Positions 44,240-54,263 are shown, counted from the first letter of the stretch. The stretch is DNA of 64,000 nt from Phocaeicola coprophilus (GCA_016900015.1 JACJJM010000020.1:1-64000), one strand, 5' to 3'. Numbers and translations are program-made. The notes: generated from the sequence alone by a model not told the origin.

Positions 44240-46645
44240 ATGAAGAAATGTTTCATCATTGCCTTATTAACTTTCGCCGCCATCGGAAGCCGGGCGCAAG
44301 TCAGACCGCAGGCACATGGCTATCCGATAGCCCCCGTCCCCTTCACGTCCGTGAAAGTGACAGACTCGTTTTGGGGACAACGGCTCAAGGCCAGCCGTGA
44401 AGTAACCATCCCCCTGGCTTTCAGCAAATGTGAAGAAACGGGCAGATACCAGAACTTTGTTCGTGCCGCCCATCCTTGCGACACAATCAAAGTGGGCGGA
44501 TTTTCTTTCGACGACACCGATGTCTACAAGACCATAGAAGGTGCCAGCTACTTGCTTCAGACCTATCCGGACAAGAAGCTGGAACAGTATATCGACAGCG
44601 TGCTCGTCCTCGTGGCTGCCGCACAAGAGCCCGACGGCTATCTCTACACCAGCCGCACCATGAATCCCCGGCATCCCCACGCATGGGCCGGCAGCAAACG
44701 CTGGGAAAAGGTGGAAGAGCTAAGCCATGAATTCTACAACCTGGGACACATGGTGGAGGGAGCCATCGCCCACTATCAAGCCACGGGCAAACGCAACTTC
44801 CTGGACATAGCCATCCGCTATGCCGACTGCGTATGCCGGGAAATCGGACCTCGCCCTGGACAACTTGTCCGCGTGCCGGGACACCAGATAGCAGAAATGG
44901 CGCTGGCCAAACTCTACCTCGTCACCGGGGAACAGAAGTATCTGGACGAAGCCAAATTCTTCCTCGACCAGCGCGGACATACAAGCCGGCGCGACGAATA
45001 CAGCCAAGCCCACAAGCCTGTGACCGAACAAGATGAAGCTGTCGGCCATGCGGTGAGGGCCGCCTACATGTATGCAGGCATGGCCGATGTGGCCGCACTC
45101 ACAGGCGACACGGCCTACATCCACGCCATCGACCGCATTTGGGACAACATCGTCGGAAAGAAATACTACATCACCGGAGGCATCGGGGCGACCAGCAACG
45201 GAGAAGCCTTCGGCAAGAATTACGAACTGCCCAACATGTCGGCCTACTGCGAGACATGTGCCGCCATCGGAAACGTGTATGTGAACTACCGCCTTTTCTT
45301 GCTGCATGGCGAGTCTAAATACTACGATGTGCTGGAACGTACGCTCTACAACGGACTCCTGTCGGGTGTGTCACTGGATGGCGGCAGCTTCTTCTACCCC
45401 AACCCCCTGGAGAGCATGGGGCAGCACCAGCGTCAACCGTGGTTCGGCTGCGCCTGCTGCCCGTCAAACATCTGCCGCTTCATACCGTCCGTCCCCGGCT
45501 ACATCTATGCTGTAAAAGGTAAGAATGTCTACGTCAACCTCTTCATGAGCAATGATGCGGAACTTGATGTGGAGGGCAAGTCTGTGTCCATCGAGCAGTC
45601 CACCCGTTATCCGTGGAATGGCGATGTGGGCATCCTCATCAAGAAAAACAAGGCCGGACTATTTACATTGAAAATACGTATTCCGGGATGGGTGCGCGAC
45701 CAAGCCGTTCCCAGTGACTTATATGCCTATAATGATGGGAAGCACTTGAACTACGCCGTGAAAGTCAATGGCGTACCGGTGGACAGCGAATTGCAGGACG
45801 GATATTTCTGCATTGACCGGCGTTGGAAGAAAGGCGACCGGGTGGACATACATTTCGACATGGAACCCCGCACGGTCAAAGCCAACAGCAAAGTGGAAGC
45901 CGACCGCGGACGCATCGCTGTCGAACGCGGCCCGCTGGTGTATTGTGCCGAATGGCCTGACAACGACTTTGACATACTGAGCATTATCATGAACCGACAT
46001 CCAACGTTTGAAGTGGTGGACAGACCCGACTTGCTTTGCGGCATCACGCAGCTTCGGACGAATGCCCAAACACTCAGCTATGACGACCGGGGCAGACTGA
46101 CCACCACGGATGTGGCGTTGACCCTAATCCCCTACTATGCTTGGGCACACCGCGGCTCAGGTGCGATGGCCGTATGGCTGCCTCAGGAACTGAGTGCCAC
46201 CCGCCCAGCCATGCCTGAAACATTGGCTTCACAAAGCAAAATTGATGCGTCGCACAAAGTGACATCCATCTCAGCCATCAATGACCGTCTGGTGCCAAAA
46301 GACGAAAACGACCGTTCCATACCCTACTATCACTGGTGGCCCAAGAAAGGAAGCACAGAGTGGCTATCTTACGAATTTCCTCAAGAAACGACCATCTCCT
46401 GCTCCACAGTTTATTGGTTTGACGATGCTCCCTGGGGTGGATGCCGCACTCCGCAAAGCTGGACACTATTCTACCGGGACAGCCAAGGACATTGGCACGA
46501 AGTGGAAGAAGCCGACAATTATGGCACAGAGAAAGGCATCGGCAACACAGTCAAGTTCAAACCCGTAAAGACCAGGGCTGTCAGGCTGGAAGTCAAGCTG
46601 CCGGCCGACAACTCTTCTGGCCTGTATGAATGGGAAGTCAAATAA
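44240..46645 (+). CDS. GH127 beta-L-arabinofuranosidase, second copy
   Basis: An 801-residue homologue of the preceding protein, with a standard signal peptide (MKKCFIIALLTFAAIGSRAQ). The zinc ligands are Glu338 and Cys340 (CETCAA) and Cys406 and Cys407 (CACCPSN). It shares SVKVTDSFWGQRLKASREVT and the C-terminal PYYHWWPKKGSTEWLSYEF with its neighbour, but the two differ widely in sequence, so the pair is an old duplication or two separately gained enzymes with different linkages. One is lipid-anchored and the other is not, which suggests different compartments. It lies 6 bp after the first GH127 and 14 bp before the S9 peptidase. Confidence 0.93.
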   Translation: MKKCFIIALLTFAAIGSRAQVRPQAHGYPIAPVPFTSVKVTDSFWGQRLKASREVTIPLAFSKCEETGRYQNFVRAAHPCDTIKVGGFSFDDTDVYKTIEGASYLLQTYPDKKLEQYIDSVLVLVAAAQEPDGYLYTSRTMNPRHPHAWAGSKRWEKVEELSHEFYNLGHMVEGAIAHYQATGKRNFLDIAIRYADCVCREIGPRPGQLVRVPGHQIAEMALAKLYLVTGEQKYLDEAKFFLDQRGHTSRRDEYSQAHKPVTEQDEAVGHAVRAAYMYAGMADVAALTGDTAYIHAIDRIWDNIVGKKYYITGGIGATSNGEAFGKNYELPNMSAYCETCAAIGNVYVNYRLFLLHGESKYYDVLERTLYNGLLSGVSLDGGSFFYPNPLESMGQHQRQPWFGCACCPSNICRFIPSVPGYIYAVKGKNVYVNLFMSNDAELDVEGKSVSIEQSTRYPWNGDVGILIKKNKAGLFTLKIRIPGWVRDQAVPSDLYAYNDGKHLNYAVKVNGVPVDSELQDGYFCIDRRWKKGDRVDIHFDMEPRTVKANSKVEADRGRIAVERGPLVYCAEWPDNDFDILSIIMNRHPTFEVVDRPDLLCGITQLRTNAQTLSYDDRGRLTTTDVALTLIPYYAWAHRGSGAMAVWLPQELSATRPAMPETLASQSKIDASHKVTSISAINDRLVPKDENDRSIPYYHWWPKKGSTEWLSYEFPQETTISCSTVYWFDDAPWGGCRTPQSWTLFYRDSQGHWHEVEEADNYGTEKGIGNTVKFKPVKTRAVRLEVKLPADNSSGLYEWEVK

Positions 46646-46659
46646 ACAGGATACGCACG

Positions 46660-48930
46660 ATGAAAACACTCCAAATGATTGTCATAGCGCTGGTCATGCT
46701 TCTTTGGGGAAGCATGGCTGACGCACAAGGTACGGCAGATGACTACCGTCGCGCCTTTGCGCTGAGGGATAAGTTTAATGCCGACAAGGTGTACTATTCG
46801 AATGTCGTTCCGCAATGGATTGGCCGCACACACCGTTTCTGGTATATCCGCCACACTCCTGAAGGACGTCTCTATGTGACTGTCGATGCCGACAAACAAA
46901 GCCGGAAAGAACTCTTCGACCATTCGCTCTTGGCTTCAGCCCTGACAACGGCTTCGGGACAACCCGTGAAACCAACATCCATCATCCTGAGAAACCTGCA
47001 AGTCAGTGACGGACTGGACACACTCCGTTTCGTATTCGGCAACCGGAGATGGGCATATACAGTACACAATAATCAGTTGACAGATGAAGGACGACTCCCT
47101 GTCCCCCGCAAACAACGCCATTGGATGGAGACTGACGATGAAAAGACAGCCTCGCCCGTTGTCTCCCCCGACAAGCAATATGCCGCATTCATCAAGGAAC
47201 ACAACGTATATGTCCGTCATCTCGCGACCGGCCGGGAACGCCAACTGAGCACTGACGGCACATTGGGCAATTACTATTCAGCTTACATCCAATGGTCGCC
47301 CGACAGCAAAAAGGTCGCAACCTGCAAGATACGCCCTGTGACAAAACGCTATGTGTATTACGTGGAGTCATCGCCCTCCGACCAGCTCCAACCTAAGCTG
47401 CACAAACAGGAATATGCCAAGCCCGGTGACGAACTGCCATTCCGCGTGCCTTGCATTTTCCACGTCGAAAGCGGACGAAGCATTATTCCTTCCACCCGGC
47501 TGTTCGACAGCCAATATGCCCTCCACAGACTACACTGGGACGACGACAGCCAAGCCGTCACGTTCGAATACAATCAGCGCGGACACCAAGTCTGCCGCGT
47601 ACTGGAATTATCGGCCACGACAGGCCATGTGCGAACGCTTATCGAGGAAACAAGCGACAAGTATGTGAACTACGTCCGCCATTTCCGCCACGACCTGCGC
47701 GACGGACGACACATCATCTGGATGAGCGAGCGTGACAACTGGAACCACCTCTACATGTTCGACCGTACGACGTCTGCTCCCACTCACCAAATCACCCGAG
47801 GTGCATGGTATGTGCGTGAGGTACTCCGTGTCGATGAAGCAAACCGGCAAATCTACTTCTCAGCCAACGGCATGCAACCGGACGAAGACCCTTATCTCAT
47901 CCGTTACTACCGTATCGGTTTCGACGGCAAAGGACTTGTCTGCCTCACTCCGGAAGAAGGCATGCACCGGGCGACCTTCTCAGCAGACATGGACTACCTC
48001 GTCGATGTCCACTCGATGGTCGACCGTGCGCCGGTCGCCGTCCTCCGCCGCGCCAGTGACGGCAAAATCGTCATGCCGCTTGAGAAAGCCGACATCAGCC
48101 GCCTGTCGGCCGAAGGCTGGAAAGCGCCGGAAACGTTCGTTGCCAAAGGCCGTGACGGGAAAACCGACATGTGGGGCATCATTATCCGCCCGACAAACTT
48201 CGACCCTTCGCGTCGTTATCCCATCATCGAATACATCTACCAAGGGCCGGGCGACCAGTACGTGCCCAAACATTTCTCCCCGTATGACGGCTACATGAGC
48301 CCGCTGGCAGAACTGGGCTTCATCGTGGTGATGGTCGACGGCATGGGCACATCGTTTCGCTCGCGCGCATTCGAAAACGTTTGCTACAAGAACTTGAAAG
48401 ATGCCGGACTGCCCGACCACATCGCGTGGATACGTGCCGCAGCCAAGAAGTATCCCTACATGGACATCGAACGCGTGGGCATATTCGGCTGCTCGGCCGG
48501 CGGACAAGAGTCGACAAACGCCGTCCTGCTCCACCCCGACTTCTACAAAGCGGCCTATTCGGCCTGCGGCTGCCACGACAACCGCATGGACAAAATCTGG
48601 TGGAACGAACTGTGGATGGGCTACCCCGTCGGGGAGCAATACGAGGAATGTTCGAATGTGGAGAATGCGCATCTGCTGCGCCGTCCGTTGATGCTCGTGG
48701 TGGGAGAGCTGGACGACAATGTCGACCCCGCCTCGACCATGCAGCTGGCCAATGCACTGATCCGTGCCGGAAAGGATTTCGAACTGGTGGTCATCCCCGG
48801 CGCGCGCCACACGATGGGCGAGACCTACGGCGAACATAAGCGTTTCGACTTCTTCGTCCGCCACCTTCTCCACCGGGAACCTCCGAAGTGGGACGAGCTG
48901 CGCCCTGCCGCGACTCCGGATACCCTATAA
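46660..48930 (+). CDS. S9 family dipeptidyl-peptidase IV-like serine peptidase
   Basis: A 756-residue secreted peptidase (signal ending GSMADAQ) with an N-terminal beta-propeller (DPPIV_N, about 80-480) and a C-terminal alpha/beta-hydrolase. The catalytic triad is Ser612 in GCSAGG, Asp685 in GELDDNVDP and His717 in GARHTMG. Relatives cut dipeptides after proline. The position behind two GH127 genes may reflect co-digestion of hydroxyproline-rich plant glycoproteins such as extensins that carry beta-L-arabinofuranose; that is an inference from context. The start at 46660 is preferred over an earlier in-frame ATG that overlaps the GH127 stop. Confidence 0.93.
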   Translation: MKTLQMIVIALVMLLWGSMADAQGTADDYRRAFALRDKFNADKVYYSNVVPQWIGRTHRFWYIRHTPEGRLYVTVDADKQSRKELFDHSLLASALTTASGQPVKPTSIILRNLQVSDGLDTLRFVFGNRRWAYTVHNNQLTDEGRLPVPRKQRHWMETDDEKTASPVVSPDKQYAAFIKEHNVYVRHLATGRERQLSTDGTLGNYYSAYIQWSPDSKKVATCKIRPVTKRYVYYVESSPSDQLQPKLHKQEYAKPGDELPFRVPCIFHVESGRSIIPSTRLFDSQYALHRLHWDDDSQAVTFEYNQRGHQVCRVLELSATTGHVRTLIEETSDKYVNYVRHFRHDLRDGRHIIWMSERDNWNHLYMFDRTTSAPTHQITRGAWYVREVLRVDEANRQIYFSANGMQPDEDPYLIRYYRIGFDGKGLVCLTPEEGMHRATFSADMDYLVDVHSMVDRAPVAVLRRASDGKIVMPLEKADISRLSAEGWKAPETFVAKGRDGKTDMWGIIIRPTNFDPSRRYPIIEYIYQGPGDQYVPKHFSPYDGYMSPLAELGFIVVMVDGMGTSFRSRAFENVCYKNLKDAGLPDHIAWIRAAAKKYPYMDIERVGIFGCSAGGQESTNAVLLHPDFYKAAYSACGCHDNRMDKIWWNELWMGYPVGEQYEECSNVENAHLLRRPLMLVVGELDDNVDPASTMQLANALIRAGKDFELVVIPGARHTMGETYGEHKRFDFFVRHLLHREPPKWDELRPAATPDTL

Positions 48931-48993
48931 GATAAGTCCGTATCTGATGCGGCATGAGATACGGACTCATGTAGGATCAGATACGGACTTATC
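48931..48993. terminator. 18-bp inverted repeat between the S9 peptidase and rel
   Basis: GATAAGTCCGTATCTGAT (48931-48948) and ATCAGATACGGACTTATC (48976-48993) are perfect reverse complements. A third copy of GATACGGACT lies in the loop, in the orientation of the right arm. It starts one base after the peptidase stop codon between convergent genes. There is no T-run, so it may act as a transcript end or processing hairpin and not a classical terminator. Confidence 0.6.
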
Positions 48994-49024
48994 CTCCCTC
49001 GCTCCGGAAACCGTGACCGAAGGG

Positions 49025-51280
49025 TCAGACTCGGATCACAGATTGGATATTTTTCAACTGACGGAGCGACGCGCAGAGAGTCTTCACATCGTCCACATCG
49101 TAGACATACAATTCGATTTGCCCTTCGAAAATGCCTTCGTTGCTTTCGATGCTTAGCTTATGGATGTTCACATTGAGCTGGCGGGAAATGATTTGCGTGA
49201 TTTCATTGAGCAATCCCAAGTCGTCAATGCCCTTGACCTGAATCGTCGCCGTGAACGCCATCGCACGATGCGTGTGCCACTCGGCTGCCAGGATACGGTT
49301 TCCTTGGCTGCTCTTAAGCTTGGTGGCGATAGGACACTGGCGCTTATGGATGATGATACGATTGTTCTCATTCAGGAAACCGAGCACGTCATCTCCCGGA
49401 ATAGGCTTGCAACACTTCGCCAGGATGAAATCCTTTCCAACACCCTTCTCCGTGAGGATGACAGGTTTCTTTTTGTCAATGCTCACGGTCGGCTCCGGTT
49501 CTGCCGGCTGTGATTGCGGAGTCGTCTCCTTTGTCCTCCGGTTGAAAGGAAATATATATTTTTTATACTTCTTCCAATTCAGGTTATTCCCCTTATCTTT
49601 CAGAGCATTGCGGTCTTCATCGCCCAGCGTGAGAGTCTTCTGCCCCAGGGCAGCCAAAAAATTCTCACGCGTCATGTCATGAAGCGCCAGCAGTTTGTCG
49701 ACATTGACACTATTGGGTTCTATATCTTCTTTCTTGAAAAACTCGCTCAAGATGTCTTCCCCTTGCTTTTGCGCCAGACGCTGCTCACGCTTGATGATAG
49801 CCAGAATCTTCGTCTTGGCCTTTGCCGTCGTGACAAAATTCACCCATGAAGGTTGTATGCGCTGCGCTTTCGAAGTGAGAATCTCCACCTGGTCACCACT
49901 CTGCAAACGATGGCTCAGAGGCACCAGCTTATGATTCACCTTCGCACCGATACAATGACTGCCCAAGAAGGTATGGATGGAAAATGCGAAATCAAGCGCC
50001 GTACAGTTGGCTGGCATCGTCTTGATTTCTCCCTTCGGCGTGAAGACAAATATCTCAGAAGCAAACAAGTTCAACTTGATGGTATCAAGCAAGTCCATCG
50101 AATCCGGCTGCGGGTCGTCGAGGATTTCCTTGATGGTGTGAAGCCACTTCTCCAGTTCGCCCTCATCCTCGCTGCCTCCTCCTTCCTTATATTTCCAGTG
50201 AGCGGCAAATCCCTGTTCAGCCACATCGTCCATACGCTGGCTGCGTATCTGCACCTCGATCCACTGGCCGCGGTTGCTCATCAGGGTGACATGCAACGCC
50301 TGATAACCATTAGCCTTCGGATGGTTCACCCAGTCGCGCAAACGGTCCGGATGCGGTTTATAGATTTTGGAGATAGCCACATAGATGTTAAAGCATTCAT
50401 TCAGTTCCTCGGCCATGGATTTCGGCTTGAAGATGATGCGCACAGCCAGGATGTCATAGATTTCCTCAAAGGTGATGTGCTTGGTCTGCATCTTGTTCCA
50501 GATGGAATAAGGCGACTTGACACGTGCTTTTATCTCATATTCCAGCCCCATCTTGTCCAGTTCAGCGCGAATCGGGTCTGTAAACTCCTTGAACACTTCG
50601 TCACGGCTGGCTTGGGTAGCAGCCAGCTTGTCTGTGATTTGCTGATATTCCTCCGGATGTTCATACTTGAAGCTGAGGTCTTCCAACTCCGTCTTGATTT
50701 TGTTCAGTCCAAGACGGTTCGCCAGCGGAGCGTAGATGTAGAGCGTCTCACCGGCTATCTTGTATTGCTTGTTGGGCAACATGGAGCCCAGCGTACGCAT
50801 ATTGTGCAGGCGGTCTGCGATTTTTATGAGTATGACTCGGATGTCGTCAGACATCGTGAGCAGGAGCTTCTTGAAGTTTTCGGCTTGTGCCGACGCACGG
50901 TCGCCAAAGATACCTCCGGAGATCTTCGTCAGCCCGTCCACGATTTGTGCAATCTTCGGACCAAACAAGTTTGCAATATCTTCCACCGTATAGTCCGTAT
51001 CCTCCACCACATCGTGCAACAAAGCGGAACAAATGGAAGTAGAGCCCAGCCCGATCTCCGTGCAAACAATCTTGGCCACGGCGATAGGATGCATGATATA
51101 GGGTTCGCCTGAACGACGCTTGACTCCTTTATGAGCTTGTTTGGCAAAATTAAACGCCTTGGTAATGATTTCCACCTTCTTGCGATGCTTGGTCGCAAGA
51201 TAGCAGTTCAGAAGATCTTGAAAAGCTGCGTTTATCAGCTCTTCTTCCTGCCTTTCTTTGGTTTGCAACTGGTCTTCCAT
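49025..51280 (-). CDS. rel: bifunctional (p)ppGpp synthetase/hydrolase
   Basis: Controls the stringent-response alarmone. The 751-residue protein has: an HD hydrolase domain with metal ligands His64, His89 and Asp90 (ALLHDVVEDTDY), intact, so the hydrolase is expected to work; a synthetase domain (about 230-390) with VKSPYSIWNKMQTKHITFEE and DILAVRIIF; a TGS domain (TPKGEIKTMPANCTALDFAF); and a C-terminal ACT domain ending at the window's 49025 side. It is the last gene of the parA-parB-DUF5683-transglycosylase-rel run, 18 bp after the transglycosylase. Confidence 0.97.
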   Translation of the reverse strand: MEDQLQTKERQEEELINAAFQDLLNCYLATKHRKKVEIITKAFNFAKQAHKGVKRRSGEPYIMHPIAVAKIVCTEIGLGSTSICSALLHDVVEDTDYTVEDIANLFGPKIAQIVDGLTKISGGIFGDRASAQAENFKKLLLTMSDDIRVILIKIADRLHNMRTLGSMLPNKQYKIAGETLYIYAPLANRLGLNKIKTELEDLSFKYEHPEEYQQITDKLAATQASRDEVFKEFTDPIRAELDKMGLEYEIKARVKSPYSIWNKMQTKHITFEEIYDILAVRIIFKPKSMAEELNECFNIYVAISKIYKPHPDRLRDWVNHPKANGYQALHVTLMSNRGQWIEVQIRSQRMDDVAEQGFAAHWKYKEGGGSEDEGELEKWLHTIKEILDDPQPDSMDLLDTIKLNLFASEIFVFTPKGEIKTMPANCTALDFAFSIHTFLGSHCIGAKVNHKLVPLSHRLQSGDQVEILTSKAQRIQPSWVNFVTTAKAKTKILAIIKREQRLAQKQGEDILSEFFKKEDIEPNSVNVDKLLALHDMTRENFLAALGQKTLTLGDEDRNALKDKGNNLNWKKYKKYIFPFNRRTKETTPQSQPAEPEPTVSIDKKKPVILTEKGVGKDFILAKCCKPIPGDDVLGFLNENNRIIIHKRQCPIATKLKSSQGNRILAAEWHTHRAMAFTATIQVKGIDDLGLLNEITQIISRQLNVNIHKLSIESNEGIFEGQIELYVYDVDDVKTLCASLRQLKNIQSVIRV

Positions 51281-51298
51281 AATCTCATGAATTTAAGG

Positions 51299-52549
51299 TT
51301 AACGGACTCTGATTGACTTTCCGGCGGTGATACGATTGCCGCGTATACCATTCAAACTTCTCAAACGGCGCACGCTGGTCCCAAATTTTTCTGCAATCTC
51401 GGAAAGAGTGTCACCACGTCGGATTTTATAATATTTAGCCCCGGCCGTACTGCCACTGCCACTCGCCTGCTTCACGGCGACTTGCTTACGCTTGGTGAAC
51501 AATTCGGCTGCACGGTGGGTATAAACAGAATCTTTAGCATCTATGAAAGCTGTCAAGGCTGCTTGCGGCAGACGCAAAATGCAGTCTCCACTGTTGCCCG
51601 GAATGATTTCAGTCTTGTATTGCGGATTTAAAGCATGAAGCGACTCCATGTCGATGTCACAGAGGTCGGAAATCTGCTGGAAATGCAAGTCCCTATTCAC
51701 ATGGATGGTATCCGTGGCCAAGGGCAACTGCGTATTCATCGGACAAATATTGTGGTCGCAGTAATAGTTCATGATATAATTGGCCGCAATGAAAGCCGGC
51801 ACATAACCTCGTGTTTCTTTCGGAAGATAGTTATAAATGCTCCAATAGTCCGTAGCCCCATTAGCACGATGGATAGCCTTGTTGACCGTGCCCGGACCGC
51901 AGTTGTAAGCTGCAATGACCAGATTCCAATCCTTATAGATATTATACAAATCACTCAGGTAACGGGCCGCAGCATAAGTCGACTTAATCGGGTCGCGCCG
52001 TTCGTCGACAAGGCTGTTTGCCTGCAATCCATACAGCTTGCCTGTACCAAGCATGAATTGCCACAATCCCGCGGCGCCGGCTTTCGACACAGCCTTCGGA
52101 TTGAGGGCCGACTCGATGATGGGAAGATATTTCAACTCGTATGGCAAGTTATACAAATCCAGTGCTTGCTCAAAGATGGGCATATAAAAATTGGCAGCCC
52201 CCAGCATATATGACACAGACTTGCGCAGACGTCCGCTATACATGTCGATAAACTTGCGCACGATTTCATTGTAGGGCATTTCCATGATGGTCGGAATGCG
52301 TGACAAGCGGTCGATGTAAATGGAATCCGGATACGTCGGATTGACATCCGTGTAACCACAATCTTCGGCCGTCACCGAAAGATAGTTTTTCGCATGCCAA
52401 TCAGAAAGCAAGCTGTCGACAGACAATATCATGTTTTCAGGTATGTCGATTTCTTCCATTTCTCCCGTGGAAGATTGCACAGTAATGCTCTTCTGTGCGA
52501 AGAGATTCACAGACGAAACAAGTAAGGCGATGATGAATATCTTTCTCAT
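51299..52549 (-). CDS. membrane-bound lytic murein transglycosylase with LysM (MltD-like)
   Basis: Cuts peptidoglycan glycan strands with formation of an anhydro end. The 416-residue protein has a signal peptide (ending NLFAQK), an SLT (GH23) domain with the motif PIIESALNPKAVSKAGAAGL, in which Glu146 is catalytic, and one C-terminal LysM domain (YYKIRRGDTLSEIAEKFGTS, about residues 370-416). The signal has no lipobox cysteine. It lies 7 bp after the DUF5683 gene and 18 bp before rel. Confidence 0.95.
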   Translation of the reverse strand: MRKIFIIALLVSSVNLFAQKSITVQSSTGEMEEIDIPENMILSVDSLLSDWHAKNYLSVTAEDCGYTDVNPTYPDSIYIDRLSRIPTIMEMPYNEIVRKFIDMYSGRLRKSVSYMLGAANFYMPIFEQALDLYNLPYELKYLPIIESALNPKAVSKAGAAGLWQFMLGTGKLYGLQANSLVDERRDPIKSTYAAARYLSDLYNIYKDWNLVIAAYNCGPGTVNKAIHRANGATDYWSIYNYLPKETRGYVPAFIAANYIMNYYCDHNICPMNTQLPLATDTIHVNRDLHFQQISDLCDIDMESLHALNPQYKTEIIPGNSGDCILRLPQAALTAFIDAKDSVYTHRAAELFTKRKQVAVKQASGSGSTAGAKYYKIRRGDTLSEIAEKFGTSVRRLRSLNGIRGNRITAGKSIRVR

Positions 52550-52556
52550 ATAGCGT

Positions 52557-53360
52557 TTAAAATCTTAATCTACACTGCAAGCCAACTGAAGAGTTCTTGT
52601 CTATGCTCAGGTTGGAGTTATAGCTATTAGTAAAATAATTGTTGTTACGGTTTATGATGGTCGGTTCCACTTTCAGACTGATGTCCTTGGAAATATCAAA
52701 GTTTGACAACTCGGCATCCACATAGGCGTCAATGACAGACAAAGCATAGACTGCAATGAAAGCGAAGATGCTTAAATCACGATAGCGGCGATACAAATCC
52801 TTCCTTCGCCGAAAGATGGTTTCATACTGTGACCGGTTACTGTCCACATCGACATTGGGCGGCACGAAATCCTTGTAACTGTCCGTATTCGGGTCGTCAT
52901 CCATCAAGTCCAGATAGGCCTGCGAATAGTCGGAATACATCTGCCCGTTCCAGGTCAAGGCATAGGCGCACCCCACAAAGCCCCCGTAGACAATCGGAAG
53001 TTTCCAATACTTACGATTGTAAATCTGTCCGCCTCCGGGAATGAGCAATGCCAGCCAGGTGGCACGTTTCGGGTCGGGCATCCAGCGTTTCCTTTCAGGA
53101 AGAGGCGTAGCCGTCTTGCTGATGGAATCGCTGCCGGCAAGCAGCCGTGCGGTGTCGATGGGTGCTTCGAGAGCTTCCAGTTGCCGCTCTTGCATCATCA
53201 TCAGGCTGTCAGTCACAAGGGAGTCCACGGCAAGCGTATCAGGCAACACGGTCTGCGCCTGCACCTCCACCCTGCCAGCACACGATAAAAGCACGAGAAA
53301 TGCCCACATCATAATCCGCCAATGGCAACACATCTGATTCATACGCTTCGAAGCTGACAT
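52557..53360 (-). CDS. DUF5683 family protein
   Basis: A 267-residue protein with an N-terminal hydrophobic segment (MMWAFLVLLSCAGRVEVQAQ) that looks like a signal sequence preceded by a charged extension. A core from about residue 90 has DPKRATWLALLIPGGGQIYN and KYWKLPIVYGGFVGCAYALT, typical of DUF5683; the polar patch between them suggests two membrane helices. The function is unknown, but the gene sits between parB and the lytic transglycosylase in many Bacteroidetes. The start chosen is the first ATG, 6 bp after the parB stop; a later ATG would lose the charged extension. Confidence 0.88.
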   Translation of the reverse strand: MSASKRMNQMCCHWRIMMWAFLVLLSCAGRVEVQAQTVLPDTLAVDSLVTDSLMMMQERQLEALEAPIDTARLLAGSDSISKTATPLPERKRWMPDPKRATWLALLIPGGGQIYNRKYWKLPIVYGGFVGCAYALTWNGQMYSDYSQAYLDLMDDDPNTDSYKDFVPPNVDVDSNRSQYETIFRRRKDLYRRYRDLSIFAFIAVYALSVIDAYVDAELSNFDISKDISLKVEPTIINRNNNYFTNSYNSNLSIDKNSSVGLQCRLRF

Positions 53361-53366
53361 CTTTTT

Positions 53367-54263
53367 CTATTCTTGGGGTTTAAGTTTGTCGAATATCTCC
53401 ATGATGCGTTCCAGTTCTTCCTCGTTGTTAAACGGAATGCTGATTTTACCTTTTCCGGACTGGCTGCACGACATCTGCACCTTCGTCTGGAAGAAATCAG
53501 AAAGATGAGTCCGCAAGGCATCGTATTCCTTGGGCAGCTTGGCACCCTTTGCCGTAATCTTCCTTTCGCCGCTCTTGATGCTTTCGCCCTCAGTGAGCGC
53601 CTTGACCATCTCTTCCACCTTGCGTACGGAATAATGGTGCTTCACGATTTCCTCGAATATCTTGATTTGAGTCTTCGGGTCATCCAATGTCAGCAATGCC
53701 CGTGCATGCCCCATGTCTATCTCCTTGTTTTGCAAAGCCACTTGGATAGGAGCCGGCAGTTTCAGCAGGCGCAGGTAGTTGGCTATGGTCGTGCGCTTCT
53801 TGCCCACGCGTTGGCTCAGACGTTCCTGGGTCAATTCATATTGCTCCAGCAAATGCTGGTAGGCCAAAGCAATCTCAAGCGAATTCAAGTCCTCACGCTG
53901 GATGTTTTCGATGAGTGCCATCTCCATCACATTCTCATCGTCAGCCGTGCGGATATAAGCCGGAATGGTGGTCAATCCGGCCATCTGCGATGCACGGAAA
54001 CGCCGCTCTCCGGCTATGATCTGATAGGAATCTTCATCCACCTTGCGCAACGTGATAGGCTGGATGATGCCGATTTCGGCAATGGAATCGGCAAGCTCCT
54101 GCAAGGCTTCCGGGTCGAAGTCGTGCCGGGGTTGGTTAGGATTTACTGAAATCTTCGACAGTTCCACTTCGTTGATGGAAGAAGAACCACCTGTGTGCAC
54201 CTCTTCCGTGGAAATAAGTGCATCCAGTCCGCGTCCTAAAGCAAACTTTTTATGTACTGCCAT
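53367..54263 (-). CDS. parB: chromosome-partitioning protein ParB
   Basis: Binds parS sites and slides as a CTP-dependent clamp, forming the centromere complex moved by ParA. The 298-residue length is normal. The ParB/Srx domain has GERRFRASQMAG with the CTP-binding arginines, followed by the helix-turn-helix region LTQERLSQRVGKKRTTIANY and a C-terminal dimerisation segment. It lies 7 bp after parA. No parS consensus was seen within the surrounding intergenic DNA. Confidence 0.96.
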   Translation of the reverse strand: MAVHKKFALGRGLDALISTEEVHTGGSSSINEVELSKISVNPNQPRHDFDPEALQELADSIAEIGIIQPITLRKVDEDSYQIIAGERRFRASQMAGLTTIPAYIRTADDENVMEMALIENIQREDLNSLEIALAYQHLLEQYELTQERLSQRVGKKRTTIANYLRLLKLPAPIQVALQNKEIDMGHARALLTLDDPKTQIKIFEEIVKHHYSVRKVEEMVKALTEGESIKSGERKITAKGAKLPKEYDALRTHLSDFFQTKVQMSCSQSGKGKISIPFNNEEELERIMEIFDKLKPQE

